Source: Conus ventricosus
Lineage: Eukaryota > Mollusca > Gastropoda > Neogastropoda > Conidae
DNA length: 64,000 nucleotides
Reading direction: 5' to 3'
Assembly: GCA_018398815.1 (NCBI GenBank)
Contig: CM031595.1
Location: forward strand, 132,643,297 to 132,707,296
In this document: positions 58,572-64,000 of the stretch, piece by piece
How positions within the stretch are numbered: position 1 is the first letter of the stretch
How the letters are laid out: each line of letters opens with the position of its first letter
The notes under the pieces: generated by a model
Told to the model about the DNA's origin: nothing
Databases searched by the model: none
The model's input: only the letters and a program-made list of their open reading frames with translations
Made by a program: the position numbers and the translations under genes

Positions 58572-58940
58572 ATATGGGATTCGCACGTTCATTTCATCTC
58601 GACGCCCCTTCTTTTGGGGTTCACAAAAAGCAAAATAAATTTTTTTAATACACCTTTTTTCTGACACTGTTACCTATATTATCATTTTCCAAAAGGCATG
58701 GGGGCGTGTTTCATATTTAAAGATAAAGATGTGGGGCCCAATTTTGGAGGCCTCTGGCGAACAACAGGGTTTGGGTAGTCTGGGGTTTCCCCCATCCCCA
58801 CCCTAATTCGCATGGGTCCCCCTACCCGCATAAATTTTTTTCTCCCCCCCCCCCCCCCCCCCCCCTCCCGTCACACACAACCCCACCCACACACACACAA
58901 CACACACCCCACACACACACACCCAAAAATTTTTTAGGAG
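57901..58940. repeat. GT/G-rich stretch with a 48-base G run and inverted CA/C-rich end
   Basis: GT repeats at 57,940-57,985, G-rich at 58,375-58,480, an uninterrupted run of 48 G at 58,523-58,570, a C run at 58,845-58,864 and CA repeats at 58,873-58,923. Confidence 0.8.
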
Positions 58941-60028
58941 ATTGACAGCTCTACGGCTTTGCCCTGCCATTTTTCTCCCCTCCTCTTCATTTAGGGTAAT
59001 AAACCCCTGCTTCCTCGCAAAAAAAAAGGGTGGGGGGGGGGGTAAGTTTCCCTCGAGGGGGAGTGAATGTCAAAGGGTTCCCCGGTCTAGGGGATGGGAT
59101 GATAGAAACGGAGCCTATCCCTTCTTTCCCCCGCCTTTCACTTTCCCCGAAAAGAATCAAGTACGTACTTACGGTGGGTGGGTTGACAAAAACTGTTCAA
59201 ACCCAAAAAATCCGACTCCAATTTGGTTTTATTTACGATCATCAGCCCTGCAGGAAAAATTCTAAGGTTTGACTACTGTTTTTACTACTGTTGACATTTT
59301 TTGGTGTCCATATTGATCACCTGCTACGGGGTCTAATTTCTTGTTTTTTTTGTTGTTGTTTTTTTTTCATTAAAAACTGTGTACTTTTATGATAGCATGT
59401 TAGAAAAATACGAGTATACCGGTTTATGAATATTTCCTAATCGCTGTGCATGTTTATCAATAAAAAACCTTGCTTTATGCACGTAAATGATGCTATTTTG
59501 AAGTTATATCCCTTTTTTTCCCATGTATTTATCTATTTTATTTGTTTTTTTTTTTTTTTTTTTTTTTTTGGCTCTTTTACTAATTTTTTTGGTTGGCTGT
59601 TTCTTTTTTTCCCGAACTATGTTAACAACAAAGAAAGCAAATAACAATTTGTTTTAAGGCTACAAAGATCTGGTGACCCACTGGCAGAATGACAGCTAAA
59701 TGGTATAAACCCTTTACAAAACATCTCCCCCCTATAATCCCCAATTCGCCCCCAGATGGCTGCTGAAGGGAAAGATGGAGTTGGGAGGAAGAGCAAAAGG
59801 GGAGGGGGGGGAAAAGTGGGAGAGAGCGAATCGACGGCAACTACCCCAGGGACATCCCCAAAGGGGGGGAACAACTGGTGCACGGCGCATTGCCACGCCC
59901 CCTGGGCCCTTCGTGGGCTCCCCCGGGGCAGGGGAACAACGAAGAAAAGCCCCGCGGGTGTCAATTTAAACTTGAAATTTTAAAAATTTTTTTCTTACAT
60001 GCTTTGGCAAACCCACCAGTTTTTATTG

Positions 60029-60030
<2 letters not shown>
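58941..60030. other. Mixed stretch, no secure gene
   Basis: Two islands look less repetitive: 58,942-59,270 and 59,690-59,975. In the second, a C-rich stretch with CCCCAG is followed by ATGGCTGCTGAAGGG, reading MAAEGKDGVGRKSKRG on the plus strand. I recognise no domain. A T run lies at 59,549-59,569. Confidence 0.3.

Positions 60031-60033
<3 letters not shown>

Positions 60034-60069
<36 letters not shown>
60034..60069. repeat. Poly-T run (36 bases)
   Basis: Uninterrupted T run, directly before the 80-bp tandem repeat. Confidence 0.9.
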
Positions 60070-60430
60070 CTTTTTTTAAATGAGGCATTTTTTAAATCTT
60101 AAGTTCTTTTTTCTACATTTGTTTGGGAACCTGACAGTTTTATTGAATCTCAACTCTTTGAAATAAACGCTTTAACTCAAATTCGTTTTCCAAAATTTGT
60201 TTAAACCTACCGGGTTTTTAAAGAATCTAATACGTTTTTGATATAAGACATTTCAACTCTGAGTTTTGTTTCTGTACATTTGTTTTTAACCTAAGGTTTT
60301 CGTGAAACTAAAACGTTTTTGATATAAGACATTTCAACTCAAGTTCGTTTCTCTACATTTGTTCCGTAACATGTCTGTTTTTAAAGAACCTCGTACTGGG
60401 TTTTTAAATGAGACATTAATTCCTTTCTTC
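60070..60430. repeat. About 80-bp tandem repeat (more than 4 units)
   Basis: Units start near 60,084, 60,162, 60,241, 60,321 and 60,405. Each carries GACATTTCAACTC, GTTTCTCTACATTTGTT, AACCT and TTTTTGAT-type ends. Confidence 0.85.
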
Positions 60431-61030
60431 AAAGGGAAAGGGAACAACATTCATTGGCGTAATTTTTTTCCCTCGGTGTATAATCATTCACGAATTTTTA
60501 ATGTAGCATTCTAGCACTTTTATGGAAAAATTTATGAATCATTTTTTGTAAAATCTGGGCCCCTTGGGGTTTATTCATGAGCCAAAGCCTTCGTCTTCCG
60601 AAGCCCGGGGGAAAGAAAAAAGGTTATGTTCAAAGGAAAATTGGAACATTAAAGGGAAAAAGTCAAAATGGCACTATGGAGGTTTTTTTTTTTGTTTTGT
60701 TTTTGTTTTGTTGTTTTGTCTATTCTGACACAAAACATATTTTCCCCGAGCCCCTGGCGTTCATAGATCAAAAATTCAACGGGGCGGTTTTTTTATGAAT
60801 TCTTCATTCACAAAAAAGTCCAAAAAAATAATTTGGGAGGTTGCGCGAAATTTTGGGACAAATTCCCCGTATTATGCCTAAGTGCTTCTTTTTTCTGTAG
60901 ACCTTTAAAATGTCTCGGGTTTTACGGGGGTTTTTAGGGGGGAAAAAAGACAAATTTCAATTTAAAAACGTTGGTGTTTTTTTCGGATCCAGTCGCTGTT
61001 CTCTACTCCCCCTTATTTAACCTACCCCTT
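60431..61030. other. No gene seen
   Basis: AT-rich unique sequence with homopolymers. Confidence 0.5.
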
Positions 61031-61033
61031 CCT

Positions 61034-61034
<1 letters not shown>

Positions 61035-61073
<39 letters not shown>
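61035..61073. repeat. Poly-C run (39 bases)
   Basis: Uninterrupted C run. Proline or glycine strings translated from it are artefacts. Confidence 0.9.
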
Positions 61074-61075
<2 letters not shown>

Positions 61076-61389
61076 CTTTGCCTTCCCTTACCTCTCTTCC
61101 TTCTTTTTTCTTGGTTTTTTTTGGCGGTGGTGGGGTGGGGCGTGTAAAGGGATGGTGGGGGTGGGGTGGGTGGGATGATGTGGTGGGTGGTGGCTGTTTT
61201 AACGCTGATCTTGGGCATACAATAATAGATACAAATTTGTATTGCGTTTAAAATCTCGACGTGGCTCATTTTACTGTTTGGTGTTAAGGAAGCGTTTCCA
61301 CTAACAACGAATGGGAGGGATGAAGGGCTGGAGTAAAGTACAAAAACGACACCAACCATTTCAAACAAAAGGGGGCACATTGCCTTTAA

Positions 61390-61720
61390 AACACACGCGC
61401 GCTGCGGGGCAAGAAAGCATGCACGCAGCAGCACGCACACAACACATACACACACAACACACCGCGCGCGCGCGCGCGCGCGCGCACGCACGCACCACAC
61501 TAAAACACACACCGCGCGCGCCGCACGGACCCCAACCACACAATGCACACACACACACACAGTACACACGCCATGCACGCACCCAGCACCAACACCACCA
61601 CACACCCAAAACACACAAACCCCCCTCTTCTCTCCTCTCCCCTTTTCTCTCTCTCTCCACACCACACACACCCAACACACCACACAACACACCACAAAAC
61701 ACACAACCACACACCACACT
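61390..61720. repeat. (CA)n / (CG)n compound microsatellite
   Basis: CA repeats with a long CG core at 61,463-61,485, further GCGCGC near 61,513-61,521, and CT/CA mixtures to 61,720. The 374-codon Cys/Val-rich minus-strand frame over this stretch is an artefact. Confidence 0.88.
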
Positions 61721-61984
61721 ACTGACTGAACCGAACCCTGACGTCCACAGAGGAAGGGCCACATGAATTGGGAAGCCTCCCTACCCCCAACAGGTTTCAA
61801 ACGGGGAAAGACTGGGCGGAAAATGAAGCAAAAGTTTAAAAGAGGGGGTAAGTTCCCCCCAAGGGCACAGACAAAATAGCACAGGAGGAGCCAATGCATT
61901 TCGACCTCTTTGGGGCTTCTTCGGGGAAAAACAAAAACATTTAACAGAAAAACGAAAATGAGAAACCCCCATAGCTCCCCAGGA

Positions 61985-62135
61985 CACACACCACACCACC
62001 ACACACCAACACACACACACAACACGCACCACACACCCCACACACACACACACACAACACCACACACATACACACACCACACACACAACACACACACACA
62101 CCACACACACACACAACACACACACACACAGTTTT
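61985..62135. repeat. (CA)n microsatellite
   Basis: Eroded CA repeat with CACC interruptions. Confidence 0.9.
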
Positions 62136-62261
62136 TGAACGCACGGGGACCTGAGAACTAAGTGTTTTCACGTTTCCATTTCACTGTCCCGCTGTTGGGT
62201 TTTTTTTCGCCTGAAAAGGACCCCAAAAGGTCGCATCATTGTTATGTCCCGTGCATTTTGT

Positions 62262-62465
62262 CGGTCCTTGGGGGGTAACAACCCCCCTTTTTTTGAAATT
62301 CTGATTTGGAACCTTGGGGGTACAACCCCCCCCTTTCGAAATTTGATCTTGACCTTGGCGGTACTAACCCCTCTCTTTTTGAAACTGATCTTAACTTGGC
62401 GGTGACTTTTAACCTTGGCGGTAACTAACCCCCCCTCTTTTGAAATTAGATTTTGAACCAACCCT
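62262..62465. repeat. About 46-bp tandem repeat (4 units)
   Basis: Each unit reads CCTTGGCGGTA, CTAACCCCCC, TTTTGAAATT, then GATCTTGA-type. Units differ by small indels and one is shortened. Confidence 0.82.
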
Positions 62466-62699
62466 TGTCCTCCAGCTAATGAACAGGCGGTGATCTCATT
62501 CTGGCCGTAAGTAACCCACCGTGTTTTTTGGGTTTTCCCGTCTGCTTCTGTTGCCGAAGCTGTACGGGTGTTTTTTGGGTTTTCCTCTATTAGGTTTAAA
62601 GTGTTTTCCCAGCCGTTGGGTTTGCAGAAAAGCGCCCAGCCGTGCCATGAGAGCACGACTATGCCCTTAGAACCCAGGGCTGAATCCTGCCAGTGATGT

Positions 62700-62744
62700 T
62701 AAAGAGAGAGAAAAGAGAGAGAAAAGAGAGAGAGAGAGGGGAAA

Positions 62745-62776
<32 letters not shown>

Positions 62777-62800
62777 GAGAGAGAGAAAAAAAGAAAAGGG
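62700..62800. repeat. (GA)n microsatellite
   Basis: GAGAGA repeat with AAAA interruptions. Confidence 0.88.
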
Positions 62801-63109
62801 GGAGTGGCGTTTAGTAAACAGCCCGGGCCCCGTCCGAAAAGGGGTACAATACATGGGCAAAACACTTTTGAAAAACAAGGGAAAAATTTAAAAAACATAA
62901 TATGGGATGACATGACAGTTTACATTTAACCATCCTGCGGTTAACCAGAATACTTTTTATGGTAGTACATAGTCTTTTAATGCTTTATACAAATACTGCA
63001 AACATTCTTCAATAGCATTTCATTTCGATTTCCAACAATGCAACTTTAATACCATGGGCTTTTTAGATATTTTTATAAAATGAGAGGAGAGAGAGGGGGG
63101 GGGGGAAAA

Positions 63110-64000
63110 GGGAAAAATGGCTATTAAGAAGAAAAACTACATGGCATTAAGGAAAAAGGGAACAGGCCATTGACAAAGAAGGCAAAAAAGGCTATTAGAA
63201 GAAAAAAGCTACTGGGCCCTTAAGGAAAAGGCAACAGCCATTACAGAGAAAGCAACAGGCTATAAAAAAAAAAACCAACATGGCTATTAAGAAAAAAGCA
63301 CATGCTATTTTAAAAAGAAAAAGCACCATGGCCTTAAGAAGAAAAAACAACATGGCATTGACAAAAAAAAAAATGGTATGAAGAAAAATAAAGCAACAGG
63401 CTATTAAGAAGAAAAAGCAGCATGGCTTTTTTAAAAAGAAAACAAAGGGCCCTTAAAAAGAAAGGAACAGGCATGACAAAAAAGCAACATGGCTATGAAA
63501 AAATAAAGAAAATTGGGGCCCTTAAAAAAAAAAGGCAGGCATTTAAAAAAATCCGGCCATTTAAAAAGAAAAAGCAACTGGCCCTTAAAAAGAAAAAGCA
63601 AATGGCCATTAAGAAGAAAAAGCAGCTGGCTATTAAGAAAGAAAAAGCAGCATGGGCCCTTTAAAAAAAAAAAGCAACTGGGCCCTTTAAAAAGAAAAAG
63701 CATATGGGTATTTAAAAAGAAAAAACAACATGGCTTTTTAAAAAGAAAAACACATGGCCATTAAGAAAAAAAGCAACTGGCCATTAAAAAGAAAAAGCAA
63801 AATGGCCATTAAGAAAAAAAAGAACATGGCCTTTAAAGGGGAAAAAACAAAAGGCCCTAAGAAGACAAAGCAGCATGCCATTAGAAGAAAAAAACGCTGG
63901 CTTTTTAAAAAAGAAGAAAAAAACCCGCTTGAAAAGGAAAAAAGCAACCCCGGCTTTTTGAAGGGAAAAAACAAACCGGCTTTTTAAAAGGAAAAACAAC
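63110..64000. repeat. About 24-bp purine-rich minisatellite running off the window
   Basis: More than 30 units of GGCCATTAAGAAGAAAAAGC followed by AAC or AGCT. Where the spacing is exactly 24 bp (63,575-63,660) it encodes an eight-residue repeat, AIKKKKQL/M. Elsewhere one-base indels move the frame. One strand is almost pure purine except for the GCC/CTT steps. The array continues past the window end. Confidence 0.88.

Noticed and set aside
61003..62127. 374-codon minus-strand frame rich in Cys and Val
   Set aside because: It is translated from CA/CG microsatellites and a poly-C run, with no domain and no conserved order.

Overview
The window is animal (metazoan) nuclear DNA, not prokaryotic. 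It is built from retroelements, tRNA-derived SINEs, LINE remnants and very abundant microsatellites (CA, CT, GA, TG, CG). There are no operons, and only one locus looks like an ordinary spliced host gene. SINE architecture, LINE style and simple-repeat load suggest a marine invertebrate, perhaps a mollusc; that is inference only. A run of exactly 1000 N (12,788-13,787) is a scaffold gap.

The dominant object (about 14,300-22,743, minus strand) is a nearly complete LTR retrotransposon. It has two long terminal repeats beginning TGTCA and ending TGACA, a primer-binding site, a polypurine tract, and domains in the order gag - protease - integrase - reverse transcriptase - RNase H. The Ty3/gypsy-type proteins combined with a copia-like order (integrase before RT) mark it as a Gmr1-like element. 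Its 5' LTR carries a tRNA-derived SINE that the 3' LTR lacks, so the 3' LTR is a true empty site.

The 5' LTR plus its host flank (about 5.4 kb) occurs three times. Copy A is 1-7,424 (also containing the gag/protease end), copy B is 7,425-12,787 (starting exactly at the SINE), and copy D is 20,874-26,870. The copies differ mainly by one-base indels. This is either a tandem duplication or, more likely, haplotype or misjoin duplication in a noisy long-read assembly. Each flank ends in a 27-bp minisatellite whose unamplified precursor appears just downstream.

From 26.9 to 43.4 kb: diverged copies of the same host repeat, a 56-60 bp tandem repeat, a degenerate LINE (30.9-33.6 kb), a candidate spliced Cys-rich host gene (35.29-36.42 kb, possibly to 37.1 kb), a LINE 3' fragment (37.1-37.4 kb, minus), an old copy of the same SINE family (38.4-39.0 kb, minus), another LINE tail (40.7-41.2 kb), and a 33-36 bp minisatellite (42.55-43.4 kb).

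From about 43.5 kb to the end the character changes. Homopolymers are long and frequent (48 G, 39 C and 36 T runs), microsatellites are eroded, and frames are broken everywhere. I recognise no secure gene there, only minisatellites (about 80, 46 and 24 bp periods) and weak islands. Much of this part may be poor consensus sequence.
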